A stretch of DNA of 64,000 nt from UBA6107 sp034430175 (GCA_034430175.1 DAOUFI010000020.1:18646-82645), one strand, 5' to 3'; positions 42,110-51,293 are shown, counted from the stretch's first letter. The notes: generated from the sequence alone by a model not told the origin. Translations and numbers: made by a program.

Positions 42110-44326
42110 TTATTGTACGATCTCGAGCCCAGCCAAAGACGCGATGAGCCGCTTGAAACCCACGCTGGCGAAGTGAACGTCCACCGTCTCTTCACCATCG
42201 GCTTCGATGCGTGACTCGAGCACCACCCCGTCGCCCCAGTTGGTGTTACGGACGCGCATACCGGTTTTGTACTTTGTGTCTTCCGGCATCACCGGCTGCG
42301 CGGCTGCCCTTCGACCAGCGTTTGACGAGGGACGGTTCCAACTGAAATCGCTCTGGTAGGTCTCGCGGCGCGAACGGCTGCGCTGACCCTGGTGGAACAC
42401 CAGGTCATCGGCGAGGTCATCCAAAAAGCGTGAAGGCTCATTATATTCGTAATCGCCGAAGGTACTGCGCCTTTCCGCGCGGAGGATGTAGAGCTGATCC
42501 TTGGCGCGGGTGAGGCCCACGTAGAACAGACGGCGCTCCTCGGCCATCTCCTCGGGGTCGTCTCGGCTGCGGCTGTGCGGCAGGATGCCCTCGTCAAGCC
42601 CAATGATGAACACCTGCTTGAACTCTAGTCCCTTGGCAGCGTGCAGTGTGAGCAGCGTCACCCAGCCGGAATGATCCTCGTCGGAGCTTTCGGGTAGTGT
42701 GTCCTGGTCGGAAACCAGCGCCAGGTTCTGAAGGAATTCGGTCAGACCGCGATCCTGGAAGTCATACGCCAGGCGGCGCAACTCCTGCACGTTCTCCCAG
42801 CGGTCGGTGCCCTCGTCGGATTGGTCATTGATGTAGGCTTCGTAACCGATATCAGAGAGGATGCGGTCAAAAAGCGCGATGATCGAGACCTGCGCCTTAG
42901 CGGCGTTCCATTCACCCAGCAACGCACCAAAATCAGCCAGCAGCGCTGCGGATCGACCCATCTGCGGCCAGTAGGCAGACTTGTCACCGTTCTTGCCCAG
43001 GTCAAGCAGCACCTCGCCGGCGCTGATACCGGCCTGGAAGGCCGCGGTCTGCAGGGCCAGCAGGGTTTTATCGCCAATGCCGCGGGGAGGCACGCCAATG
43101 ACGCGAAGCAGGCTCACCTCATCCGAAGGGTTCTCCACCAGGCGCAAAAAGGCGATGATGTCCTTGACCTCGCGCCGTCCGTAGAACCGCAGCGCCCCCA
43201 CCAGACGGTAGGGCACCCCTGCGTGCATGAACGCCTCCTCGATGAGGCGGGATTGGGCGTTGGTACGGTACATCACCGCGAAATCACTGGCTTTGGCGTT
43301 CTTTTTCCCCAGGTACTGGGCGATCATATCCACCACGTAGGCGGCCTCGGCATGATCGTCCACGGCGGTGTACAGGTTGATCTTGTTGCCCGCCCCGCGC
43401 TCCGAGAAGAGATGCTTGGGGGTGCGGTTGCGGTTCTGATCGATGACGCCGCGGGCGGCATCGAGGATGTTTTGGGTGGAGCGGTAGTTTTGCTCGAGCA
43501 GGATCTTCTCGCAGCCGGGGAAATCCTTCTCGAAGCGCAGCACGTTGCGGTAATCCGCGCCGCGCCAGCGGTAGATGGACTGGTCCTCGTCGCCCACGAC
43601 GAAAATGTTCTTATGATAGGAAGAGAGGTGCTTGAGCAGCTCGTACTGCGCCAGGTTTGTGTCCTGGAACTCGTCCACCAGCACGTGGCGGAAGCGTTGC
43701 GCGTATTTCTCGCGCACAGCCGGGTTCTCCTGCAGTATGCGCGCGGCGTAGAAGAGCAGATCGTCGAAATCCACCGCGTTGTTCACCTGTAGCAGCTCCT
43801 GATAGCGCGCATAGACGCGGCTCACCACCTCCTCGCGGTACGAGCGTGCTGGCATCTCTTTGGGGGTGAGCAGGTCGTTCTTGGCCGCCGAGATGGCCGC
43901 CAGTACGGAGGCCGGACGGTGTACCTTCTCGTCGATCTTGAACTCGCGCAGGGCGCGCTTGACCAGCGCCTGCTGGTCGTTCTCATCGAAGATGACGAAG
44001 TTGGATTTAAAGGGCAGCAGGTCAGCTTCGCGGCGAAGCATACGCGCGCACATGGCGTGGAACGTGCCCAGCCAGATGCCTTCCAGGCTGCGCTGCACCA
44101 GGTTGACCACCCGGTTTTCCATCTCTCTCGCGGCCTTGTTGGTGAAGGTGACCGCGATGATGTCGTAGGCAGGCACGCCCTCGTGCTCGATGAGGTAAGC
44201 TAGGCGGCGCGTGAGCACGCGTGTTTTACCCGAGCCGGGACCGGCCAAAACCAGCGTCTGACCGTCACCGGCGGTGACAGCCCGGCGCTGCTGCGGGTTG
44301 AGGTCGTCAAGCAGGGCGTTGCTCAT
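42110..44326 (-). CDS. pcrA: UvrD/PcrA-type superfamily 1 DNA helicase
   Basis: A 738-residue ATP-dependent 3'-5' DNA helicase for repair and replication restart. It has motif I AGPGSGKTRVLTRR, motif Ia TFTNKAAREM, motif II VDEFQDTN, motif III GDEDQSIYRWRGA, motif IV EQNYRS, motif V TLHAAKGLEF and motif VI VGLTRAKDQL. The C-terminal tail ends in a short Tudor-like region (MRVRNTNWGDGVVLE) for RNA-polymerase or DNA contacts, as in PcrA. The ATG at 44326 was chosen; a TTG at 44332 overlaps the previous stop. Both are coupled to the upstream methyltransferase. Confidence 0.93.
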   Translation of the reverse strand: MSNALLDDLNPQQRRAVTAGDGQTLVLAGPGSGKTRVLTRRLAYLIEHEGVPAYDIIAVTFTNKAAREMENRVVNLVQRSLEGIWLGTFHAMCARMLRREADLLPFKSNFVIFDENDQQALVKRALREFKIDEKVHRPASVLAAISAAKNDLLTPKEMPARSYREEVVSRVYARYQELLQVNNAVDFDDLLFYAARILQENPAVREKYAQRFRHVLVDEFQDTNLAQYELLKHLSSYHKNIFVVGDEDQSIYRWRGADYRNVLRFEKDFPGCEKILLEQNYRSTQNILDAARGVIDQNRNRTPKHLFSERGAGNKINLYTAVDDHAEAAYVVDMIAQYLGKKNAKASDFAVMYRTNAQSRLIEEAFMHAGVPYRLVGALRFYGRREVKDIIAFLRLVENPSDEVSLLRVIGVPPRGIGDKTLLALQTAAFQAGISAGEVLLDLGKNGDKSAYWPQMGRSAALLADFGALLGEWNAAKAQVSIIALFDRILSDIGYEAYINDQSDEGTDRWENVQELRRLAYDFQDRGLTEFLQNLALVSDQDTLPESSDEDHSGWVTLLTLHAAKGLEFKQVFIIGLDEGILPHSRSRDDPEEMAEERRLFYVGLTRAKDQLYILRAERRSTFGDYEYNEPSRFLDDLADDLVFHQGQRSRSRRETYQSDFSWNRPSSNAGRRAAAQPVMPEDTKYKTGMRVRNTNWGDGVVLESRIEADGEETVDVHFASVGFKRLIASLAGLEIVQ

Positions 44327-44328
44327 GG

Positions 44329-45231
44329 TCAATCAGATTCTGTGGGGAGGTCGATGCGGAAGTCGTAGATGCCGTCCTTGACGGGGTAGCTGCGTCCGCA
44401 GTTGGGGCAGGTGATCTTCGGCGGGGTGTTCTTGAGCGCGGCGCCGCAGGCCGGGCAGGCAAACAGCCCTTCGGCTTTGGGCTGCACGCCGCCGCTGATG
44501 GCGCGGGTGCGTACGAAAACGCTGGGGGTGTATTGCATGAAGGCGCCGGTCCATTGCAGTGCGCTGTCGAGTCCCACCAGGAAATTGGTCGGCAGATGTT
44601 CTTTCAGGAAAGCGGAGCGGAAGTGGCTGACGGTCAACACCTGCTCGCTCTTGAACCCGGCGGTGCGCAGCCAGGAACGAACCGTTGCCGGGTGGAAGTC
44701 GAAATTGAGCGCGGCGAACTCGATCGGTTCGCGCGAATATGGCGACCAGCTTTGCTTGCGTAGCAGCCAGCGGAAGATGGACTTCCAGTTGCGTTTGTTG
44801 GCAAACTCGAGGATGAAACAGGCGTCCAGTTCGAGCACGCGGCGAATCTCTATGAGCGCGCGTTGAGCGTCGGCCATGTGGTGCAGCGTGCGGATCATGG
44901 TGGCACCGTCGAAGGTGTCGTTCACGAAGGGCAGGTGGTAGATATCCGCGGCCACGAAACGGAAACGTGGTGAATCGCCAAGATGGGCGCGCGCCTGTAG
45001 CAACTGCGTGCGCGAATAATCCACCAGGGTAATCTGATCGTAGCCGGTGTAGCGCAGGGTATTTCGTCCGGCGCCGGCACCCAGCTCGAGCATGTGCCGC
45101 CCGTGCGGGCGCAGCAGGCGCTTGAGCGCGACGGCCTCGCAGCCGTCCTCATAGGCGCGGCCGCCCTTCTCCCAGAAGGAGGTCTGATAATCGGATCCTT
45201 CGTAATTGCATACTGGTGGGGTTTCGCTCAT
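44329..45231 (-). CDS. SAM-dependent methyltransferase with C-terminal Trm112-like zinc ribbon
   Basis: A 300-residue class I methyltransferase. The SAM-binding loop LELGAGAGRNT is at residues 48-58, and LPFVNDTFDGATM follows. The C-terminal 45 residues form a zinc ribbon with Cys259, Cys262, Cys275 and Cys278 (CPACG and CPNCG) followed by YPVKDGIYDF, the pattern of Trm112/YcaR-type activator domains. Trm112 normally activates methyltransferases as a separate subunit; here it is fused. The substrate is unknown. The ATG at 45231 follows GAGGC. Longer in-frame readings to 45441 run through the SRP RNA gene and were rejected. Confidence 0.85.
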   Translation of the reverse strand: MSETPPVCNYEGSDYQTSFWEKGGRAYEDGCEAVALKRLLRPHGRHMLELGAGAGRNTLRYTGYDQITLVDYSRTQLLQARAHLGDSPRFRFVAADIYHLPFVNDTFDGATMIRTLHHMADAQRALIEIRRVLELDACFILEFANKRNWKSIFRWLLRKQSWSPYSREPIEFAALNFDFHPATVRSWLRTAGFKSEQVLTVSHFRSAFLKEHLPTNFLVGLDSALQWTGAFMQYTPSVFVRTRAISGGVQPKAEGLFACPACGAALKNTPPKITCPNCGRSYPVKDGIYDFRIDLPTESD

Positions 45232-45252
45232 GCTTGCCTCTTTAATGAAAGT

Positions 45253-45361
45253 GCGCCCGGACAGGCTTGCCGGCGGCGCCCAGAGTGACTCACTTACCGT
45301 TGCTCCCTCTCGGACCTGGCGGGGTTCGCAAGGCTCTGCCGCGCCGGTCCCGTCCGAGCGC
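45253..45361 (-). ncRNA. ffs: Bacterial small SRP RNA (4.5S type)
   Basis: About 109 bases. Read on the minus strand, the closing helix pairs GCGCTCGGACGGG (5' end) with CCTGTCCGGGCGC (3' end) over 13 pairs, two of them G-U. The apical SRP domain is unmistakable: CCAGGTCCGAGAGGGAGC followed by AACGGTAAG (around 45292-45320), with the conserved asymmetric loop AGG/AGCAAC that binds Ffh. It is an actinobacterial/Deinococcus-like variant with a non-GGAA tetraloop. It forms the ribonucleoprotein that targets membrane proteins. It lies between the methyltransferase and sigma genes. The ends are approximate to a few bases. Confidence 0.9.
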
Positions 45362-45367
45362 GACATA

Positions 45368-45396
45368 AGGATACCGCAGGAAAGGCGGAGTGTCAA
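45368..45396 (-). promoter_or_regulatory. Promoter of the SRP RNA gene
   Basis: On the minus strand, TTGACA (45396-45391) and TATCCT (45373-45368) have a 17-base spacer, with the start expected about seven bases on, at the 5' end of the RNA helix. Confidence 0.8.
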
Positions 45397-45643
45397 CGAC
45401 AGGAGGATTTGTTTACAAGGGTGGATCCGCGACCCGCCCATTGCGGGTAATGAACCTGCTGAAAGAGTTTTGTTGGTTATAAATTTTCAAAAATTTCGTG
45501 AATTAGTGATTACTGAACTTTGCTCCCCCTACGAAAAACTCACATTGTGAGTCATAATTTATTTACCCTCCTGTCCCTTTTGGGTAGAAAGCGCGATATA
45601 CAGGTGAGCTCAAATTCATTCACTTGTGAGTAAAAGGATGACT
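45397..45643. other. Intergenic region upstream of the ECF sigma gene
   Basis: Apart from the palindrome at 45538-45552 and a second half-site, nothing coding was seen. AATTTCGTGAATTAGTGATT near 45493-45512 resembles the AT-rich dispersed repeat family. Confidence 0.4.
45538..45552. promoter_or_regulatory. Palindromic site upstream of the ECF sigma operon
   Basis: ACTCACA-T-TGTGAGT is a perfect 7-base inverted repeat. The half-site TTGTGAGT recurs at 45624-45631, just before the gene. It may be bound by a regulator of the sigma/anti-sigma operon. Confidence 0.5.
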
Positions 45644-46201
45644 ATGGTAGAACCATCACAGCTCCAAACAGGCTCGGCTGAAGAAGACCATCTGGTGACC
45701 AACGCCCAGCGCGACCTGCGCCAGTTCGCCGAGCTCTACCAGCGTTACGTCCAGCCCGTGTATCGCTACCTATACAGTCGCATCGGATCTGAAGATGGTG
45801 CCGAAGAAGCCACTGCGCAGACCTTTCTGAGCGCACTCGAGAGCTTCGGACACTACCATCATAAGGGATATTTCGCCGCCTGGCTCTTCGCCATCGCGCG
45901 CCGCAAGAGTGCCGATCATCACCGGCGTGCCAGCCGCATCGCTGATCTTGCTGACTCACTACCTTCCGCTGATGAAGACCTGTTGCAGCAGGCCGTCCGC
46001 CGCGACCAACTTGACACACTGCGCCAAATACTGGCAAACCTGCCGGAAGCTGATCAAGAACTGCTGCGTCTGCGTTTTGCCGCTTCGCTCAGTTTTGCCG
46101 AGATGGCCCGGTTGCTGAACCGCAGCGAAGACGCGGTGAAGAAGAGCCTGTACCGCCTGTTGCAGCGAGTGCAGGATGAGATGGAGGACAGTCATGACTA
46201 A
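45644..46201 (+). CDS. ECF-type RNA polymerase sigma factor
   Basis: A 185-residue sigma-70 family protein. Region 2 (about 35-100) has ELYQRYVQPVYRYLYSR and the -10 recognition stretch FAAWLFAIARRKSADHHRR. Region 4 (about 125-178) has LPEADQELLRLRFAASLSFAEMA with its helix-turn-helix. It should direct transcription of a regulon in response to a signal sensed by the downstream anti-sigma-like protein. The ATG at 45644 follows AAAAGGA; a GTG at 45626 and an ATG at 45638 are alternatives. It overlaps the next gene by eight bases, the usual coupling for sigma/anti-sigma pairs. Confidence 0.92.
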   Translation: MVEPSQLQTGSAEEDHLVTNAQRDLRQFAELYQRYVQPVYRYLYSRIGSEDGAEEATAQTFLSALESFGHYHHKGYFAAWLFAIARRKSADHHRRASRIADLADSLPSADEDLLQQAVRRDQLDTLRQILANLPEADQELLRLRFAASLSFAEMARLLNRSEDAVKKSLYRLLQRVQDEMEDSHD

Positions 46202-48434
46202 AACCACGTCCCGTACCGACGGGCTTGAAAAGCAATTGGAAAAGATGTACGCAAGTCACAACGCCAGCAAGAAATTTACCCACGCGCTTGAAATCCGACT
46301 CAAGGACAGGGTGGAAGAAGAAATCCGCCGGCGCAACCGGCCGTGGCTGCTCAAACCGTCTTCGCTGGCTCTGACGGGAGTGCTGCTTGCCCTTCTGATC
46401 GCCTTTTTCGTTGTCGGACCGGAGAAGGTATACGCAGAGGTGCGCAATCTGCTCGGATACATTCCCGGCGTGGGGTTGGTGGATACCAGCAACCCCATCC
46501 GTGTCCTGTCTGAACCGGTGGAACAGACGCGCAACGGCGTCACCATCACGGTTACCTCGGCCGTGCTCACCGCCGACCGCACACACATCGAGTACCGTAT
46601 ATTTGGCGTGCCACGTTCAGCCTACCCCGATAATGAAAACGTAATGGGCTGCATGCAACAGGAGTTCATCGTCCTGCCCGACGGTACCCGGCTAGAGCGG
46701 ACTTCCGACTACCCGCCCATCCCAGCGGACGTGAACGAGGCTTACCTGGTCATCCCCTGCATCGGCAACACCCTGCCCGGCACTGTGCCGGAAGGTTGGA
46801 TCCTTCCGCTCAAGTTCAAGCCCGCACCCGAAGGCTATGCCGTGCTGCCCGTGATCGAGGTCAGCCCATCGCCGTTCGCCACCGTGGTCAGCGGCACCTC
46901 CACCCCTGATGCTGATAATGCGCTTTCGGTAACCAAAGTGATCGAGACCGACAATGGTTACATCCTCATCGGTCGTTTTGCTCCCAGTGTGGAGGAGGGT
47001 GACTGGGTGCAGTCTACCGGCAATGCGCAGATTGTGGATGCCGCCGGTAAAGACGTGCCTTACTCAATGCAATATGATGTCCTGCCCGGTGAGAATATAG
47101 GTGGGGGCGGATACGAGTGGGCGTACAAGTTCAATAATTCAGGGGTGTCTTACCCCATCACCATCACCTTCAAGGGATTCAAGCTGATCCAAGCGGATCC
47201 CTCCGCCACGGCGGTCATTGAGTTCGATACCGGTCCCGATCCCCAGCCCGGCCAGGAGTGGCAGGTGGACCAGCAGGTGATGCTGGCTGGCCACACCCTC
47301 ACCCTTAAGACGATCAGCGCCGATGCACGTCAGGGTTACTCCTTCAATTTTGAAGTGGATCCACAGGTCTACAGCGTGGGCGTAACCATCGAGGGCTTTG
47401 ATGCGGTCGGCGGTGGAGGCGGTGGCAACCTGATGGGCGGCGGTAGATTCCACGTCAGCCTGGCCTACGACTCGCTGCCTGCCGGAAAACTCAAACTGGT
47501 CCTCTCCAACCTCACCCTGGTGAGCGACCCTATCACCTGGCAGACCAACTGGGCGCCGGAGGATATGGGGCTGACCCCTCCGGCTGTAAGCGGGTTACCC
47601 GAGGGAGTTTGCGCAGATGCTTCCACCATTGTTGGGCTGCCTGCCATACCCTCCAACCTCACCGGCAAGGTGCTGATGTACGAGCAACTGGAGAACAGCG
47701 ATAAATGGGGACTTGTACTCTACAACCTCGACGGCAGCGGCAAGGCCGTCCTTGCCGAGGAGGCCAACTGGGCGGACGTCTCGCGCGATGGTACAAAGGT
47801 GGTCTATTCCGCTCCGGGCGGCTTCCAGGTCTACGACCTCGCCACCGGGCAGGTCACCGCGCTGACCAATGTGGATGGCTACAACCCGCGCTGGTCTCCC
47901 GACGGCAGCCAGGTTGCCTACATCGGCGGCGCCGCGGCTGGTGTGTACATCGTTGATGTGACAACCGGGAAGACACGGCAAGTATCAAGCGCTGGCTATG
48001 AATCAGTCATCGGCTGGTCGCCAGATGGAGCGGTGCTCTATATCGCCATCCCGGCGGCTGGGGGAGCTGCCTGGCAGGTACGCACTGTGGACCTGGTCAG
48101 CGGGGAGAACGAGGTTAAGTTCCTTATTGAGGATGGCTCGTATAAGGCGCTCAACGCTGCGCTCTCGCCGGACGGGCAGTGGATCGCCTACCGTGGCCGC
48201 GACAACGCCAGCGTGCACCTGATCAAGACGGACGGCAGCGGCGCCAGACTGCTGGTGGACAGCGTCGGCGTGGGCACCAGTGGCATCGCCTGGACGGCGT
48301 CCGGTTGGCCGGCTCTGACCGTGATGACCGATGACTCCGGTAACGTCAAGCTCCTGCTGGTAGACCCGGCGACCTGTTCGGCGTATGTCTTACCAAACTT
48401 CAAGGGTGTGCTGCAGGGGATCGTGATGCCATAA
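46194..48434 (+). CDS. Membrane-anchored anti-sigma-like protein with extracellular TolB-type propeller
   Basis: A 746-residue protein. A short cytoplasmic N-terminus (1-50) is helical and charged, as in anti-sigma regions. A single membrane helix spans about 53-74. A DUF4179-like external domain (about 80-480) follows. The C-terminus (about 495-745) has propeller repeats such as SRDGTKVVYS, WSPDGSQVAYI and SPDGQWIAYRG. It should hold the ECF sigma factor at the membrane and release it when the external domain senses a ligand or stress (inference). No zinc-type HxxxCxxC anti-sigma motif is visible. It starts eight bases inside the sigma gene with GAGGA upstream. Confidence 0.8.
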   Translation: MTKTTSRTDGLEKQLEKMYASHNASKKFTHALEIRLKDRVEEEIRRRNRPWLLKPSSLALTGVLLALLIAFFVVGPEKVYAEVRNLLGYIPGVGLVDTSNPIRVLSEPVEQTRNGVTITVTSAVLTADRTHIEYRIFGVPRSAYPDNENVMGCMQQEFIVLPDGTRLERTSDYPPIPADVNEAYLVIPCIGNTLPGTVPEGWILPLKFKPAPEGYAVLPVIEVSPSPFATVVSGTSTPDADNALSVTKVIETDNGYILIGRFAPSVEEGDWVQSTGNAQIVDAAGKDVPYSMQYDVLPGENIGGGGYEWAYKFNNSGVSYPITITFKGFKLIQADPSATAVIEFDTGPDPQPGQEWQVDQQVMLAGHTLTLKTISADARQGYSFNFEVDPQVYSVGVTIEGFDAVGGGGGGNLMGGGRFHVSLAYDSLPAGKLKLVLSNLTLVSDPITWQTNWAPEDMGLTPPAVSGLPEGVCADASTIVGLPAIPSNLTGKVLMYEQLENSDKWGLVLYNLDGSGKAVLAEEANWADVSRDGTKVVYSAPGGFQVYDLATGQVTALTNVDGYNPRWSPDGSQVAYIGGAAAGVYIVDVTTGKTRQVSSAGYESVIGWSPDGAVLYIAIPAAGGAAWQVRTVDLVSGENEVKFLIEDGSYKALNAALSPDGQWIAYRGRDNASVHLIKTDGSGARLLVDSVGVGTSGIAWTASGWPALTVMTDDSGNVKLLLVDPATCSAYVLPNFKGVLQGIVMP

Positions 48435-48547
48435 CACAACGAAAAGATGGCCAACGGCCGTCTTCGTCTTTAAGGAAAGCGTGTGGAACACCGCGCTTTG
48501 GGAATGCTAAAATGATTTCATAATGATTCTTCATTCCAGGAGGGCGT

Positions 48548-49765
48548 ATGAAGATCTCGAAGACATTATCCGTATTGCTCTTATTCATCTTCATCCTATC
48601 CGCCTGCACCTTCCCCACCAAGGCGCCGAAGGCGACTGCCACGGTCATTCCCACGCCCACTGCCACCGTCACCTCAACAACCACCGAGGCCAGTCCGGCG
48701 CTGCCCGATTACTCATCGAGCGTCTACCTGGATGACCGCAGCACCCCGGCAGCCCTGGTCCTTTCTTACATCAACGCCATCAACAGCCACCATTTTGTCC
48801 GCGCCTACTCCTACTGGGTCGGACCCGATCCCATCCTCGGCTCGCTGGCCGATTTCACCCATTTCGTCGAGGGCATTGAAAGCGAGACCGTGTCCCTGGG
48901 CGCGGTGATCACCGAGGGAGCCGCCGGCAGCCTCTATTACACCCTCCCCGCGGCACTGACGGTGCATCTCAGCGGCGGCGGCACGGATAAGTATTCCGCC
49001 TGCTTCGTCATCCGCCTGCCGCAGCCGGGCAACTATGGCGCTCCTCCCATCCAGCCCATGCACTTCACCAGCAACACCACCATTCTGGCTGCCGATGCCT
49101 GGCTCAGCGACGAGCAGATCCTGGCCATGACGTGCAGCGCCAGCGAAGGGCTCCCGGTCGAGCCCGCCGTGTTGGAGGGGCTTGACGATATCAGCTCGGC
49201 CAACTACATTGATAACCGCAGCGGTCCGGTGGCCGTGGTCAAGTCGTTGCTCAATGCCATCAACAGCCTGCATTACGTGAGAGCGTATTCCTACTTCGAA
49301 TCCCCCGATTTCTATCCCGGAGCGTTCGATACCTACCAAGCCGGATTGGACGATATCAAAGAGATCACCTCCGCCCAGTTTGGCGTTCCCAGCAGCGAAG
49401 GAGCTGCCGGCAATTTTTACTATCAAGTCGCGGTGGCCGAGTTCGTCACCCACACGGATGACACCGAGCATCTTTACGTTGGCTGTTATTCCCTGCACCT
49501 GGCCAACCCGGCCATACAGGGCACGCTGCCCTTCCGACCCATGTCCATCATCGCCGGCGCCTTCACCGAATATTCACTTGACGCGGATGTGCTCGTGCTG
49601 TTGACCACTGCCTGCAATCCACCCCCAACCGTGACCCCCACCCCCACATTTACCCCGACACCGATCACAAAGAAAACCGATCCCTGCAAGAAGTACACAC
49701 AAAGAGAATGCGAGGTGCATAAAGACACCTGCGTCTGGGCCGGCAGTGTTTGCAAAAGTAGATAA
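48548..49765 (+). CDS. Lipoprotein with two tandem copies of one domain
   Basis: A 405-residue lipoprotein with lipobox ILSAC (Cys20) and a T/P-rich stalk (about 25-50). Two related domains of about 140 residues follow. The first opens with YLDDRSTPAALVLSYINAINSHHFVRAYSYW, here described by its key phrase NAINSxHxVRAYSY, and the second repeats NAINSLHYVRAYSY near 240. Both contain EGAAG and a late cysteine. A PTPT-rich linker leads to a cysteine-rich tail (about 375-405) with five cysteines. The repeat resembles an NTF2-like fold. GGAGG precedes the ATG. It may be part of the sigma operon, since no strong terminator separates them. Confidence 0.75.
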   Translation: MKISKTLSVLLLFIFILSACTFPTKAPKATATVIPTPTATVTSTTTEASPALPDYSSSVYLDDRSTPAALVLSYINAINSHHFVRAYSYWVGPDPILGSLADFTHFVEGIESETVSLGAVITEGAAGSLYYTLPAALTVHLSGGGTDKYSACFVIRLPQPGNYGAPPIQPMHFTSNTTILAADAWLSDEQILAMTCSASEGLPVEPAVLEGLDDISSANYIDNRSGPVAVVKSLLNAINSLHYVRAYSYFESPDFYPGAFDTYQAGLDDIKEITSAQFGVPSSEGAAGNFYYQVAVAEFVTHTDDTEHLYVGCYSLHLANPAIQGTLPFRPMSIIAGAFTEYSLDADVLVLLTTACNPPPTVTPTPTFTPTPITKKTDPCKKYTQRECEVHKDTCVWAGSVCKSR

Positions 49766-49796
49766 TATCTCTTCTTCCCTGGAAGTGGTTAAGTAA

Positions 49797-49832
49797 ATCA
49801 AAACGAGCGGTGCACCAACCGCTCGTTTTGAT
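49797..49832. terminator. Bidirectional intrinsic terminator
   Basis: A perfect 15-base-pair stem: ATCAAAACGAGCGGT (49797-49811) and ACCGCTCGTTTTGAT (49818-49832) around a six-base loop, with T/A tails. The rest of the 217-base gap before the transporter shows nothing clear. Confidence 0.9.
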
Positions 49833-49982
49833 CTGTCTAACAGAGATCCAACATGTTACCCAATAAGGAGGAAGATTCTTTTGAAGTATCTTCAAGAGTA
49901 TATTATCTTATCAATATTAAAAAAATGCGAGAATTACCTAAGTACTTTCTTAATCTTTTTATCTAATAATTGTTACCTTACA

Positions 49983-51278
49983 TCAAACCTTGAGGAAAGT
50001 CGCGACCAACGTCAGCACCGAGGCGAAGACGATAGCCACTGAACCACAAATAGCAAACCATTTTTGGAAGCTGGTGTTGGCGTATTCGCCCATCAGCTTT
50101 TTGTCGTTGGTCAGCTTGATGAGGTAGTAGAAAACCAGGGGCAGGGCGACGGCGTTGATTGTCTGTGAGAAAAGCGCCAGTTTGAAGAACGAAATTCCCG
50201 GGATGAACACTAGCGCGGTTGCCATCAACAGTTGCACGATGAACAGGGTGTAGAACGATTTGCTTTGCTTGTAGTTGGAGTCCAGACTACCCTGCAAGCC
50301 GAAGAATTCGGCGAAGGCGTAGGCGGTAGAGAGCGATACCACGATTAACCCCATGAAACCGGCATTGAGGATACCCAACGCAAAGAATGTGCTTGCTAAC
50401 TCACCGGCGAATGGTTTGATCGCTAGCGCGGCCGTCTCACCCGAGGTCAGCGGGATGTGGTTCGCGTAAAGCGTCGCCGCAGTGGCAACGATCATGAAGA
50501 AGGAGAAGAAATCTGTCAGGAAGGCACCAATGTAGGTTTCCAATTGCGAGTAGAATATCTTGCCGGCTTCCATCTTCTTGTCGTAGGCGAAGCTGCTGAT
50601 GAAGAACTGTCCCCACGGAGTGATGGTGGTACCAAGCACCCCCATGCCGATCAGTAGATAGTTGCGCATGTAGGCGGCGTCGAAAGTGGTGTTGGGGTCG
50701 TGCGGGTAGACGATGTTCGACAGGGCCAGCTTCCAATCCGGATTGGCTTTGACGGCAGAAATAATGTAGGTGAGGTAGAACATACTGGTGATGAGCATGA
50801 TCACCTGGGTGACCTTGTAATTGCCTTTGGTGACCATAAAAAAGGCAAAGACCACGATCACAATGATTACTGGAATCACCTGCAAGTTTAGCATGCCACT
50901 GGTGGTTTTAACCGCTGCTAAATTGGTTACCAGGGTACCAATATTGGCTACGCACAGCGCGGCGAAAATGAGCATAGCCACCTTGACGCCGAATTTCTCG
51001 CGGATCAGGTCGGCCAGACCACGGCGGGTCACCAGGGTGAGACGCATACCCATCTCCTGGGTCACGCCCAGTAGGATGGTAATAATGAAGAGGATGAAGA
51101 GGATGGGATATCCCAGGGTGGCGCCGGCCACGGAATAGGTGGCCACACCACCCGCGTCGTTGTCTGCCATGGCGGTGATGGTAGCTGGGCCGAAGACGGA
51201 AAAGAAAAGTAAAACGTTGCGGACCGCCGGAATTGAGGTCCATCTTCTACGGAGTTTTGGCGTGGATGGCAGGGTCAT
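49983..51278 (-). CDS. Nramp-related divalent metal transporter, probably Mg2+-type (NRMT-like)
   Basis: A 431-residue membrane protein with about 11 helices in the Nramp fold. The canonical metal motif DPGN of helix 1 is replaced by DAGG (41-44), keeping Asp41 but losing Asn. The helix 6 MPH motif is replaced by TPW (220-222), losing the methionine that favours Mn2+/Fe2+ and the conserved histidine. Loss of that methionine is a reported mark of the magnesium-transporting Nramp-related branch. The gene starts 15 bases after the stop of the MgtE-N/CBS gene, which supports a magnesium role. AGGAG precedes the ATG. Confidence 0.82.
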   Translation of the reverse strand: MTLPSTPKLRRRWTSIPAVRNVLLFFSVFGPATITAMADNDAGGVATYSVAGATLGYPILFILFIITILLGVTQEMGMRLTLVTRRGLADLIREKFGVKVAMLIFAALCVANIGTLVTNLAAVKTTSGMLNLQVIPVIIVIVVFAFFMVTKGNYKVTQVIMLITSMFYLTYIISAVKANPDWKLALSNIVYPHDPNTTFDAAYMRNYLLIGMGVLGTTITPWGQFFISSFAYDKKMEAGKIFYSQLETYIGAFLTDFFSFFMIVATAATLYANHIPLTSGETAALAIKPFAGELASTFFALGILNAGFMGLIVVSLSTAYAFAEFFGLQGSLDSNYKQSKSFYTLFIVQLLMATALVFIPGISFFKLALFSQTINAVALPLVFYYLIKLTNDKKLMGEYANTSFQKWFAICGSVAIVFASVLTLVATFLKV

Positions 51279-51293
51279 GACTAACTCCTATAC

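Noticed and set aside
42821..43792. Plus-strand open frame (323 codons) within the helicase gene
   Set aside because: It is antisense to conserved helicase motifs and has no ribosome site or family match.
45232..45441. N-terminal extension of the methyltransferase
   Set aside because: The extra residues come from the SRP RNA gene; the ATG at 45231 has a ribosome site and a normal domain start.
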